64,000 nt of DNA from Glutamicibacter sp. JC586 (GTDB lineage Bacteria > Actinomycetota > Actinomycetes > Actinomycetales > Micrococcaceae): the NCBI RefSeq assembly GCF_009805585.1, contig NZ_VHIN01000009.1:1-64000 (forward strand), written 5' to 3'. The notes below the pieces were generated by a model, which was not told where the DNA came from, made no database searches, and was given only the letters and a program-made list of their open reading frames with translations. The position numbers were made by a program, and so were the translations under genes. Numbering within the stretch: the first letter of the stretch is position 1; every line of letters starts with the position of its first letter. Below, piece after piece: positions 48,125 to 55,780 of the stretch.

Positions 48125-49315
48125 TTATGAAGCGCGTACACGCCGCTCTTGCGATGATTCAACGCCGACTTGTAGGTCCTTCATCTTGCGGCGTTGAACC
48201 AGATCTTGGCAGAGTTGACCATAAGCGTCGGCCACATCTGCCCAGTTGTATGCTTTGGAGCGTTCCTGGGCCTTGTTGCCTCGACCCATCACCGATGCAA
48301 TATCTGCTTCGGTACGGTCAAAGAGGGTAGCCGCAGCATCGGCAGTGCCAAAGTATTCGCCGGCGTCCAAGGCGACTTCCCGGTTAAAATTCACGTCGAA
48401 GGCATTGATTGCGGTGCCTGCGCCTAGTGCGCGGAGCAACGATGGATTAGTTCCTCCGACCGAATGTCCATGCCAGTAAGCCAACGCGTGAGCATACAAT
48501 TCGTCGAGTAGTTCCTGGTCCCAAACTCCCCCCAGGAAGACGACATTCTCATTGGCTACGCCTCGAACTTCCTGGGTGTACTGCTCCGCGTACGGAGCAG
48601 AGCCAACCACCACCAGTGGCAATTGCGCGTTCGACTGTCCGTAGCCTTGCACGATCATGTCAACGTGGTTTTCTGGTTCAAACCGTGCGACAATCAAATG
48701 GTACTTTTTGGACTCTAATCCCAATTCAGCAAGGCGAGTTGCCTTTGCCGATTCGAGTTGTGGTGCCCCGTAAGTTATGAGTCGTGTCGCCCGTCCGAAC
48801 TTGCTCGCGTAGTAATCAGCGATCCCCTTGGCATCGGCGATAAGTTCGCTGCTCCACCAGACCGCTAGCCGTTCACAGATCAGGTAGTATCGCTGACCGG
48901 TCGGCCCCCACTTTGAGCGCTTCCATTCCAGTCCATCCACGTGTGTGGCGAAGGGAATACCGGCCAGTCCGAGGATTGGAAGCATCGGAGCATTGGCAGC
49001 GTTAAAGACAATTGCCACATCGGGACGACGGACTGCTGCATGCAACACCGACAAAGCCGTATGGCTAAGGGTTTCCAAGCTTCGCCGGCGCATGGCTGGC
49101 AAATGCACCAATCTCATGCCAAGGTATGCCTTCCGGCGCTCTTCCTTGGCTACCCCACGGCAATAGACGGTGACATCATGGCCTTCTTCTGCCAAGCGAC
49201 GTCCCACTTCTTCTATCGCGGTTTCAAATCCGCCATACCGTGCCGGAACTCCCCTAGTGCCAATCAGCGCGATTTTCAATTTGGCGCGCGAATTCGGCCT
49301 ATCCGTATGTTGCAT
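48125..49315 (-). CDS. GT4 glycosyltransferase with DUF1972 N-terminus
   Basis: A 396-residue GT-B enzyme. The N-terminal IALIGTRGVPARYGGFETAIEEVG is typical of the rhamnosyltransferase-like group with a DUF1972 domain. HVDGLEWKRSKWG and LIVARFEPENHVDMIVQGY are also diagnostic. The C-terminal donor site is atypical: GHSVGGTNPSLLRALGAGTAI replaces the usual EX7E. The ATG at 49315 is used because GGGGG lies five bases before it; the frame is open to 49357. It heads the minus-strand run of cytidylyltransferase, lipoprotein, propeller protein and phosphodiesterase. Confidence 0.83.
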   Translation of the reverse strand: MQHTDRPNSRAKLKIALIGTRGVPARYGGFETAIEEVGRRLAEEGHDVTVYCRGVAKEERRKAYLGMRLVHLPAMRRRSLETLSHTALSVLHAAVRRPDVAIVFNAANAPMLPILGLAGIPFATHVDGLEWKRSKWGPTGQRYYLICERLAVWWSSELIADAKGIADYYASKFGRATRLITYGAPQLESAKATRLAELGLESKKYHLIVARFEPENHVDMIVQGYGQSNAQLPLVVVGSAPYAEQYTQEVRGVANENVVFLGGVWDQELLDELYAHALAYWHGHSVGGTNPSLLRALGAGTAINAFDVNFNREVALDAGEYFGTADAAATLFDRTEADIASVMGRGNKAQERSKAYNWADVADAYGQLCQDLVQRRKMKDLQVGVESSQERRVRAS

Positions 49316-49695
49316 TGCGTCCCCCATAGACTCAACGAGAAATTCCGGTGTCATCACCCGGTATTACGTTGGACTACTCCTACGTACTGGTACCGAGCTT
49401 AGATTCCGTTCTGGGAAGAAGCACGAGTGCAGCGCTACGCTATTTACGCAATTACTACCTATCAGAATTTCTTGAATACTCGAATCTCACTTATTCGTTT
49501 TCTGAAGTCGGATGGGAGACACTTGTGATTGAGGTGAACACCATGTTGGACAGCTAATTAGAACCATGTCATCATGGTGCAGGGAGTTCGCGTCCCTATC
49601 ATCGACTTCTATTTTTGACCGAGACTGTCTGTTTTGCTGGGGAGCACGGACTATGCTCCGAGGATCCATTGCAGCAACTTGCGCCTAATACCACC
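49316..49695. other. Divergent promoter region before the beta-helix protein gene
   Basis: A 380-base stretch between divergently transcribed genes. It contains a small palindrome ACCATG-tcat-CATGGT at 49563-49578. Open frames running through it do not resemble proteins. Promoters for the glycosyltransferase and the beta-helix gene should lie here but no clear -35/-10 pair stood out. Confidence 0.4.
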
Positions 49696-52155
49696 ATGTC
49701 CCAGCACACCACAGCCAGACGGCCATTCTCGCCCTCTCGCCGCACAGCAACCTATACGCTAGCGGCAGTGTGTGCGGTACTCGCCGGCACCCTAGCGCCG
49801 GTCACCGCCGAAGCTGCAACCACCACCTTTGTTGCCGATTCAATGAATCGTCAGGTAACCAGCGGTTGGGGAACTTCCTCCAACGGCACCGCCTACTCAA
49901 CCAACGTCGGTGATGCGTTCTCAGTGAACGGCGCTCAGGGTCTGATGAAGCTTGTTCCTGGCAAGCAGCGATACGCCGCCACAGCAGTCAAAGCCTCCGA
50001 TGTTCAATCCGGCGTTGATGTCTCCTTCGATTCATTGCCTAGCGCCGGATCCACCTACGCTCAGTTTGGCGCCCGCCATTCCCCAACCGGTGAGTACACC
50101 ACATCTCTCCGACTTGAATCTAGTGGCCGACTCTCCGTAGAAATCTCGCGCACCGTCAGCGGAACCAAGAACGTTCTTGCCTCAAAGGTCATCAGCCAGG
50201 CGGCCAAACCGGGAATGGCCTACCACGTAGATTTCCAGGTCACCGGTACCACCACCGTTGTGCTGAAAGCTCGTGCCTACGCTGCCGGAACCAGTGCACC
50301 ATCATGGCAGGTTCAGGCACAGGACACCTCAACAACACGGATCGCAACCCAGGGCAACCTCGTTCTCGGCGGGTACCTATCAAGTTCCGCCACCACGAAC
50401 TCAGGGCTGCACTTCGATAACTTCGTGGCGAGCTCAGCCACGGCTTCCGAATTCACCCCGCCTCCATTGCCAAGTCCTGCACCGGTTGCACCCATCGCGC
50501 CAATGCCAGAAGAAAATGCTGCTCCAGCTATCCCCTCTTCGGCACTTTACGTCTCACCCACTGGTAGCGACGCATCGACAGGTACCGCTTCGGCTCCGTT
50601 GAAGACCATTTCCAAAGCCATCGCCAAAGCAACTAATGGACAAACCATCGTCGTGCGCGGTGGTAGCTACCACGAATCCGTAACTATTCCTTCCGGCAAA
50701 ACCGTGCATCTACGCCAGTACTCCGGTGAAACCGTTTGGTTGGACGGTTCAAGCGCCGTCACTGGGTTCACCGCTTCGGGGGCAGCTTGGGTGAAGTCAG
50801 GCTGGAACTACGATTTTGACACCAGCCCTACCTATACCCGTGGAGCTAAAGACAACACTGCGGAAGGCTGGGGTTTCATCAACCCTTCCTACCCGATGGC
50901 CGCCCACCCCGACCAGGTATGGATCGATGGAGCCCGCCAGATCCAAGTAGCGTCCCTCTCCCAGCTTAAGGCCGGAACCTTCTACGTGGACCGGACCAAC
51001 GACAAGCTGTACTTGGGAACCAACCCGAGCGGAAAATCGGTACGCGCCAGCACTTTGGTCAAGGCCCTGAGTATCCGCGGCGATCAATCGAGTGTCTCCG
51101 GAATCAACGTACGCAAGTACGCTCCATCCGTCCCAGACATGGGTGCCGTCACGGCCGAGAAACCGGGCATCAAACTAGAGAATCTAACCATTGAAGATTC
51201 TGCGACAACCGGGCTGAATATCAGTGCAGTGAAGAACTCGGTCTACAACGTGAAGATATTGCGCAGTGGCATGCTTGGCATGAATGCAACCTACGCCGAT
51301 GGCTTGGTCGTCAACAAGTTGACCGCCACTGGCAATAACATCGAGCGTTTCAACACTTCACCGGTCTCGGGTGGCGCCAAAATCGCCCGTTCGCGTGACA
51401 TCACGGTGAAAAACTCCACGTTCAATAACAACTACGGTCCAGGCCTATGGCTCGATGAATCCGCGTACGACTCGAAGATCGTCAACAATGACATGATTGG
51501 CAATTCGGGACATGGTCTTTCACTAGAAATCTCGGCCAAATCCGTTATTGCCAACAACCGCATCGTCAATAACGCCGGGTTCGGCATCAAGCTGAACAAC
51601 AGTAGCGACGTCTCCATCTGGAACAACACGATCAGCGGCAAGAATCGAGTACTGAATATCGTCCAAGATGCGCGGCGAGCTGCCAACAAGTCTGATCCTG
51701 GCCACGACCCACGCCAGCCATTCCCGGACAGCACCATGACGTGGATCAACAAGAACATTCAGATCAAAAACAACGTCCTGTCGAATACCGGCGGTGGCAA
51801 TGCGATTGTTGCGGTAGAAGACTACTCTGGCACCTACAACGCAGAGCAAATGAACATATCCCTCGCTTCAAATGCCTACCACCGAACTTCTTCCACCAAT
51901 CCACAGTGGTCAATGGTGTGGTCACGTGGCGCGGGTAATCCTTCGGTCTACACCACTTTGGCTGCTTTCACCTCTGCCAAGGCCCAAGACAAGAATTCCT
52001 TTGAGTTAACCGCCGCTGCGGTCTTGACCGATAGCAATGATCCGAATTCGGCTGTCACCAGCCGGCATGGTTCTGCAACTGCCTTGCCAAGCAATATTGC
52101 TACTCTGACCGGCCAAACCGCAGGTAGCCGGCGCATCGGAAACTACCCACGCTAG
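49696..52155 (+). CDS. Secreted right-handed beta-helix protein
   Basis: An 819-residue exported protein. A signal peptide ends near VTAEAA (about residue 42). Residues about 45-250 are the module shared with the C-termini of the two PKD proteins (starting DSMNRQVTSGWG). A proline-rich linker follows. Residues about 275-720 are a parallel beta-helix opening with YVSPTGSDASTGTASAPLKT and rich in Asn-ladder turns (NNSTFNNNYGPGLWLDES, NDMIGNSGHGLSLE). Such folds bind or cut polysaccharides; no catalytic residues can be assigned. ATG at 49696 is chosen because the signal peptide starts there; the frame is open from 49615. It may depolymerise or shape the polymer made by the locus. Confidence 0.83.
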   Translation: MSQHTTARRPFSPSRRTATYTLAAVCAVLAGTLAPVTAEAATTTFVADSMNRQVTSGWGTSSNGTAYSTNVGDAFSVNGAQGLMKLVPGKQRYAATAVKASDVQSGVDVSFDSLPSAGSTYAQFGARHSPTGEYTTSLRLESSGRLSVEISRTVSGTKNVLASKVISQAAKPGMAYHVDFQVTGTTTVVLKARAYAAGTSAPSWQVQAQDTSTTRIATQGNLVLGGYLSSSATTNSGLHFDNFVASSATASEFTPPPLPSPAPVAPIAPMPEENAAPAIPSSALYVSPTGSDASTGTASAPLKTISKAIAKATNGQTIVVRGGSYHESVTIPSGKTVHLRQYSGETVWLDGSSAVTGFTASGAAWVKSGWNYDFDTSPTYTRGAKDNTAEGWGFINPSYPMAAHPDQVWIDGARQIQVASLSQLKAGTFYVDRTNDKLYLGTNPSGKSVRASTLVKALSIRGDQSSVSGINVRKYAPSVPDMGAVTAEKPGIKLENLTIEDSATTGLNISAVKNSVYNVKILRSGMLGMNATYADGLVVNKLTATGNNIERFNTSPVSGGAKIARSRDITVKNSTFNNNYGPGLWLDESAYDSKIVNNDMIGNSGHGLSLEISAKSVIANNRIVNNAGFGIKLNNSSDVSIWNNTISGKNRVLNIVQDARRAANKSDPGHDPRQPFPDSTMTWINKNIQIKNNVLSNTGGGNAIVAVEDYSGTYNAEQMNISLASNAYHRTSSTNPQWSMVWSRGAGNPSVYTTLAAFTSAKAQDKNSFELTAAAVLTDSNDPNSAVTSRHGSATALPSNIATLTGQTAGSRRIGNYPR

Positions 52156-52172
52156 GTCTGCGACCTCGCTAA

Positions 52173-52221
52173 CAAAGCCCTGGGGTGGAAAACAGATTCT
52201 GTTTTCCACCCCAGGGCTTTG
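52173..52221. terminator. Bidirectional terminator between the beta-helix and polymerase genes
   Basis: Perfect 23-base arms from CAAAGCCCTGGGG around a three-base loop. It separates the plus-strand beta-helix gene from the minus-strand Wzy-like gene and should stop transcription from both sides. Confidence 0.9.
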
Positions 52222-52226
52222 CCACA

Positions 52227-53501
52227 TCATGAAAATCTTGGTGCACTGTTGGGCTGCTTGAGCAACGAAGAATTGTCCCAATCAAATGCCTCTGACTTAC
52301 TGACCGGTTCGAGCATCAATGCGATCACCAGAAAGGACAAGAACAGCGCTCCTGCATCCAGCAGTCCGTTCTCCATAACGCTGCGGATCAGTAGGAAAGC
52401 AATGAGAGGCAAGAGTAAACTCCGTAGCTTCTTGCTTGTTATCGCCGAATGGATTGTTGCAATAACCCAGATGCCTATCAGCGCAGTACCAATAATCCCA
52501 GTCTGAGCCAAGAGGGAGATCCACGATGAGTCAAAAACTTGTTCATCCCAGTACTGACCTTGCACGGCAATGGTCTTCTGACTCATTCCTGCACCGATCC
52601 ACCGTTGCCATGAATCAATCGGTAGGTTCAGCACCACGGACCAACTGATGGTTCGAGAATTCAGGGTCATGACCGAGGCACTATCTTCTCGGGCCATCAT
52701 GTGTTGAATAATTGACGTTGCAAAAATCAGATAGGACGCGATCGGTAGCGTGATCAGCCCAGCAACAATCGTTTGTACAGGTAGTTTGCGTAACATCAAA
52801 AGCATCATCACCGCGGCTACTGCCGCGGCGAAAAGGGCAGTTCGTGACTCGGAAAGCAGGAGAATTCCGCTCAGGACCCCGAGCGCGACAATGTGCCACC
52901 AGCGCACCTGTGCACGCAGAGCCTGGTGGAACAACACGAGAGCCGGAAATCCTGAGAGCAGCGCAATCTCATTGGGGCTCAATGGAGGGATACCGCCGGA
53001 AAGCCGCCCGGCTGCGCCGCCAAGCGCCAACCCACTGATCGCACTGACCATCCCGACCGTAGCCATGCCAATGCACAAGCTACTCACCACTTGTTCGGCG
53101 GGAAAAATCCGCATGATCAACAAAATCGTTGTCGCGAGCATGGTCATGCGGATGGCGATAATTGCTGAAGCCATCAGATTGCCTTCGGCGAGCGCCCCAA
53201 CAATACTCAACGCAAGCGTCGGCGCCACAAGCATGATGCTCCTGACTCCTACGAGCTGGCGTTCACTACTCCAGAGGTTGAGCAGGACGACCCAGCAGAG
53301 AATCGAGGACTGTAGGAGTGCCTTGAGGATCACGACACTGTCTACACCGCCGGTAAACAATGCCCCTTGACGCCAAGCAACCACGCTAAAGACCAGCAGG
53401 ATCCACATGAGAGTCAGCTGCCATTGACGCGGGATGCGTTGCGTTCTGCGTCCGCGACGGTGAAGGCGAGGCTCCCACGGCGGACTGATCACCAGTTGCA
53501 T
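52227..53501 (-). CDS. O-antigen ligase/Wzy-like polymerase membrane protein
   Basis: A 424-residue integral membrane protein with about ten hydrophobic segments, a Wzy/WaaL-type profile. The large extracytoplasmic loop between later segments contains the pattern TLNSRTISWSVVLNLPIDS, followed by GAGMSQKTIAVQGQYWDEQVFDSSWISLL, typical of this family. It would polymerise or ligate undecaprenyl-linked repeat units. It is the last gene of a seven-gene minus-strand run from the right edge, three bases after the Wzz-like gene, and is closed by a strong terminator. Confidence 0.83.
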   Translation of the reverse strand: MQLVISPPWEPRLHRRGRRTQRIPRQWQLTLMWILLVFSVVAWRQGALFTGGVDSVVILKALLQSSILCWVVLLNLWSSERQLVGVRSIMLVAPTLALSIVGALAEGNLMASAIIAIRMTMLATTILLIMRIFPAEQVVSSLCIGMATVGMVSAISGLALGGAAGRLSGGIPPLSPNEIALLSGFPALVLFHQALRAQVRWWHIVALGVLSGILLLSESRTALFAAAVAAVMMLLMLRKLPVQTIVAGLITLPIASYLIFATSIIQHMMAREDSASVMTLNSRTISWSVVLNLPIDSWQRWIGAGMSQKTIAVQGQYWDEQVFDSSWISLLAQTGIIGTALIGIWVIATIHSAITSKKLRSLLLPLIAFLLIRSVMENGLLDAGALFLSFLVIALMLEPVSKSEAFDWDNSSLLKQPNSAPRFS

Positions 53502-53503
53502 AC

Positions 53504-54889
53504 TTACCGCCCGCGTCTACGCTGGAAGATGTGAGGCTTCTTTACGATCAGCAGCCCAGTCGCTCCGATTCGTACGGCATTAAGTTCCTCCAACGAGCGA
53601 CGCACCTGATGATAGGTTGTGCGGCGTTCGCGGCATGCAACCATCACACAGTCACTGTGAAGCGCAATGGCTGTGGCGTCAACAGGGTAGCCATCGAGGC
53701 TCGCAACAAAAATCGCCACGTCGAACTCTGCTTCAAGAGAAGACATGACAGCTTCTAGCCGTGAAAACACATCATACTTGCGCAGTGATTCTTGTCTGGG
53801 CCCCGCTGGGACGTACGCCATGGGCACCGAATCGATGCGCAGAACGGCATCGTTGAGTTCATTGCTACCATCCAGAACCTGAGTTAGCCCAATTGGCTCG
53901 GCACCAGCTGTATCCACCGGCGCCATCGATTCGTCAGCCTGAACAACGACTGCTCGTTTACCGGCCGCTGCAAGAGTCTGTGCCAGCTCTTGCCCGTCGA
54001 TAACAGTATCGGTACGAGTGCTCAGCACAAGGATGCGTCGTGGCATTCTGCCATCGTTGGCCATCAACAGGTTGGAAACCAGGTGGCGGTATCCGAGACG
54101 AGAGCTGGATACATGATTACTGCGCTCATTTATGAGCAAGGGATTCACCGTGCCCAAGACCCGCAGGTTCAACTGCCGTTCGGCGTCCCGTCCTCGCAGA
54201 ATTCTCGGATCGAGCTTGTGCAGCACCATGGCCAGGAGCAGACCGAGGCTAAGTCCCGAAACCAGGCCGAGGGCCAAGTTAACACTCTTTCGCGGAGCAC
54301 TGGCAAAAGCTGGCTCGGCGGCCGGAACTGATAGGTCAGCCTTGACCGCTAGCGCTTTTGGATCCGTATTTTCCAACTTGCCAATCGAGTCAGCCAAGAG
54401 TCGGGCTGCCGTATTCGCGATGTCAGCAGCCTCCGACGCTTTAGGGGCGTTGGCTGTGACGGTCAGCAGTACTGTGTCAGTCGGGTTGGTAGCCGTCAGG
54501 TTTGCCTTGACCTCTTGGAAGCTACGGTTGATTCCCACCTCGCGAATGACCTCATTGATTAGCTTCGGCTCGTTAATAAGTTGAGGATAAGATCCCACAC
54601 GTTGCAGCGCGAATTGCCCACGAGCATACGCTGTGTCTGCGTTAGAAGTGGTGCTGACAAACAACGTAGCTTTTGCCGTGTACACAGGCGTCATGGAAAA
54701 AGTGATTAGGGCAGCAGCAGCCACACCAACAATTGTGCTGGCAATAATCCACCACAGGCGGGTCTTGAGTACAAAGATAAAGTCGCTCAGATCCATACCT
54801 GAGGCCTCCTGCTCTATGGAATTCGCCGGAGAAAATGTAGTGCCCCGGCTCTCCTCGTGCTGTTTTCGATAGGTTAGTAGCTTAGCCAA
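53504..54889 (-). CDS. Wzz-like chain-length protein with degenerate kinase domain
   Basis: A 461-residue protein with the Wzz/capsular co-polymerase layout: membrane helices at about residues 46-66 and 203-224, and an extracytoplasmic region between them. The C-terminal cytoplasmic half (about 280-461) follows the pattern of BY-kinases (ILVLS, then VVVQADE), but where a Walker A motif should be it reads STRTDTVIDGQ, and no tyrosine-rich tail is present. Kinase activity is therefore unlikely. It shares eight bases with the CDP-alcohol phosphotransferase gene and precedes the polymerase gene by two bases, consistent with a role in controlling chain length. Confidence 0.82.
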   Translation of the reverse strand: MAKLLTYRKQHEESRGTTFSPANSIEQEASGMDLSDFIFVLKTRLWWIIASTIVGVAAAALITFSMTPVYTAKATLFVSTTSNADTAYARGQFALQRVGSYPQLINEPKLINEVIREVGINRSFQEVKANLTATNPTDTVLLTVTANAPKASEAADIANTAARLLADSIGKLENTDPKALAVKADLSVPAAEPAFASAPRKSVNLALGLVSGLSLGLLLAMVLHKLDPRILRGRDAERQLNLRVLGTVNPLLINERSNHVSSSRLGYRHLVSNLLMANDGRMPRRILVLSTRTDTVIDGQELAQTLAAAGKRAVVVQADESMAPVDTAGAEPIGLTQVLDGSNELNDAVLRIDSVPMAYVPAGPRQESLRKYDVFSRLEAVMSSLEAEFDVAIFVASLDGYPVDATAIALHSDCVMVACRERRTTYHQVRRSLEELNAVRIGATGLLIVKKPHIFQRRRGR

Positions 54890-55616
54890 AGCTCTTCACC
54901 TCCCGATACCACTTGTTGAGCGCTAGAACGAGGAAACCAGCAGTAGCCAGCAAAAGGAGCGAATAGGCGGTCATGAATACTGGCTGCCACCAGAGCACGG
55001 AGAACAGTACGCACATCAGCCCGTAATCTGTTGGCAGCACCGCCAAGGAATAAAGCGCAGAACTAGAGCCTTGGCCCTGAAGAAAATGTTCTTGTTTTCC
55101 AGCTCGTTGACGCCGCAATTGATCGGTGAGAATCATCGCGAAGAATAGCGAACAGGCAACGATGACGAAGGCAAGCGGTACCAAATACCAGCTTTCTTGT
55201 ATGGAATAAAAGCGGTACCAACAGATAAGCACGACGACATGAAGCGACACCGTCTTAAACGCGTCAACCACATGATCCAGCCACTCGCCAGCCGTAGAGC
55301 CTCCACCACGCAATCGGGCAAGTTGGCCATCCGCGGAGTCCAAAGCGTAGCCAATCATCAGCGCAGCGGCGGTCAAGACGGACGAAATAATTGATGGACT
55401 AGCCAGAGCGATAACGCTCAACCCCACGGCTGTGAACAGCGCGCTGATCCAAGTGACCCCGTTAGGTGTTAGCCCTAGTGCATAGGCTACAGCCGCCAGG
55501 TGGCGGCCCATCGGCCGATTCACGAAGCGCGAATAGGCCGGCGCTCCCTTATTGGTCTTCTGTCGCTGCCGCAATTCAGTGACGGCCCAGCGATAACCAT
55601 GATCTTGTTTTAGCAT
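54882..55616 (-). CDS. CDP-alcohol phosphotransferase family protein
   Basis: A 244-residue membrane enzyme with about six hydrophobic helices. The family signature DG(x)2AR(x)8G(x)3D(x)3D is complete: Asp96-Gly97, Ala100-Arg101, Gly110, Asp114 and Asp118. Such enzymes transfer a phospho-alcohol from a CDP-activated donor, as in phospholipid synthesis. Its place between the PKD protein and Wzz-like genes points to the surface polymer instead of bulk lipid. The CDP donor may come from the cytidylyltransferase at 47.6 kb. The actual alcohol acceptor is unknown. Confidence 0.85.
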   Translation of the reverse strand: MLKQDHGYRWAVTELRQRQKTNKGAPAYSRFVNRPMGRHLAAVAYALGLTPNGVTWISALFTAVGLSVIALASPSIISSVLTAAALMIGYALDSADGQLARLRGGGSTAGEWLDHVVDAFKTVSLHVVVLICWYRFYSIQESWYLVPLAFVIVACSLFFAMILTDQLRRQRAGKQEHFLQGQGSSSALYSLAVLPTDYGLMCVLFSVLWWQPVFMTAYSLLLLATAGFLVLALNKWYREVKSFG

Positions 55617-55780
55617 TCGAGTCCCCCCAGTGAACTCCTAGCGCGTCTTCGGTGACAATCCACCGAAACACATCCCCAATAATTTACTTGGCTCAGTACA
55701 GCACCTGACCAACGTCAGCTTCTGCTCAGACCAAGTAACCTACGTGTGTTCTGGCCAAACCATCTAGTTACCTCCCTTAC

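Noticed and set aside
49615-49695. N-terminal extension of the beta-helix protein from 49615
   Set aside because: It precedes a clear signal peptide starting at 49696 and would block export.
54882-55616. Ordinary phosphatidylglycerolphosphate synthase for housekeeping lipids
   Set aside because: The family signature alone would allow it, but the gene overlaps the Wzz-like gene inside the polysaccharide run, so a dedicated role is more likely; this remains unproven.
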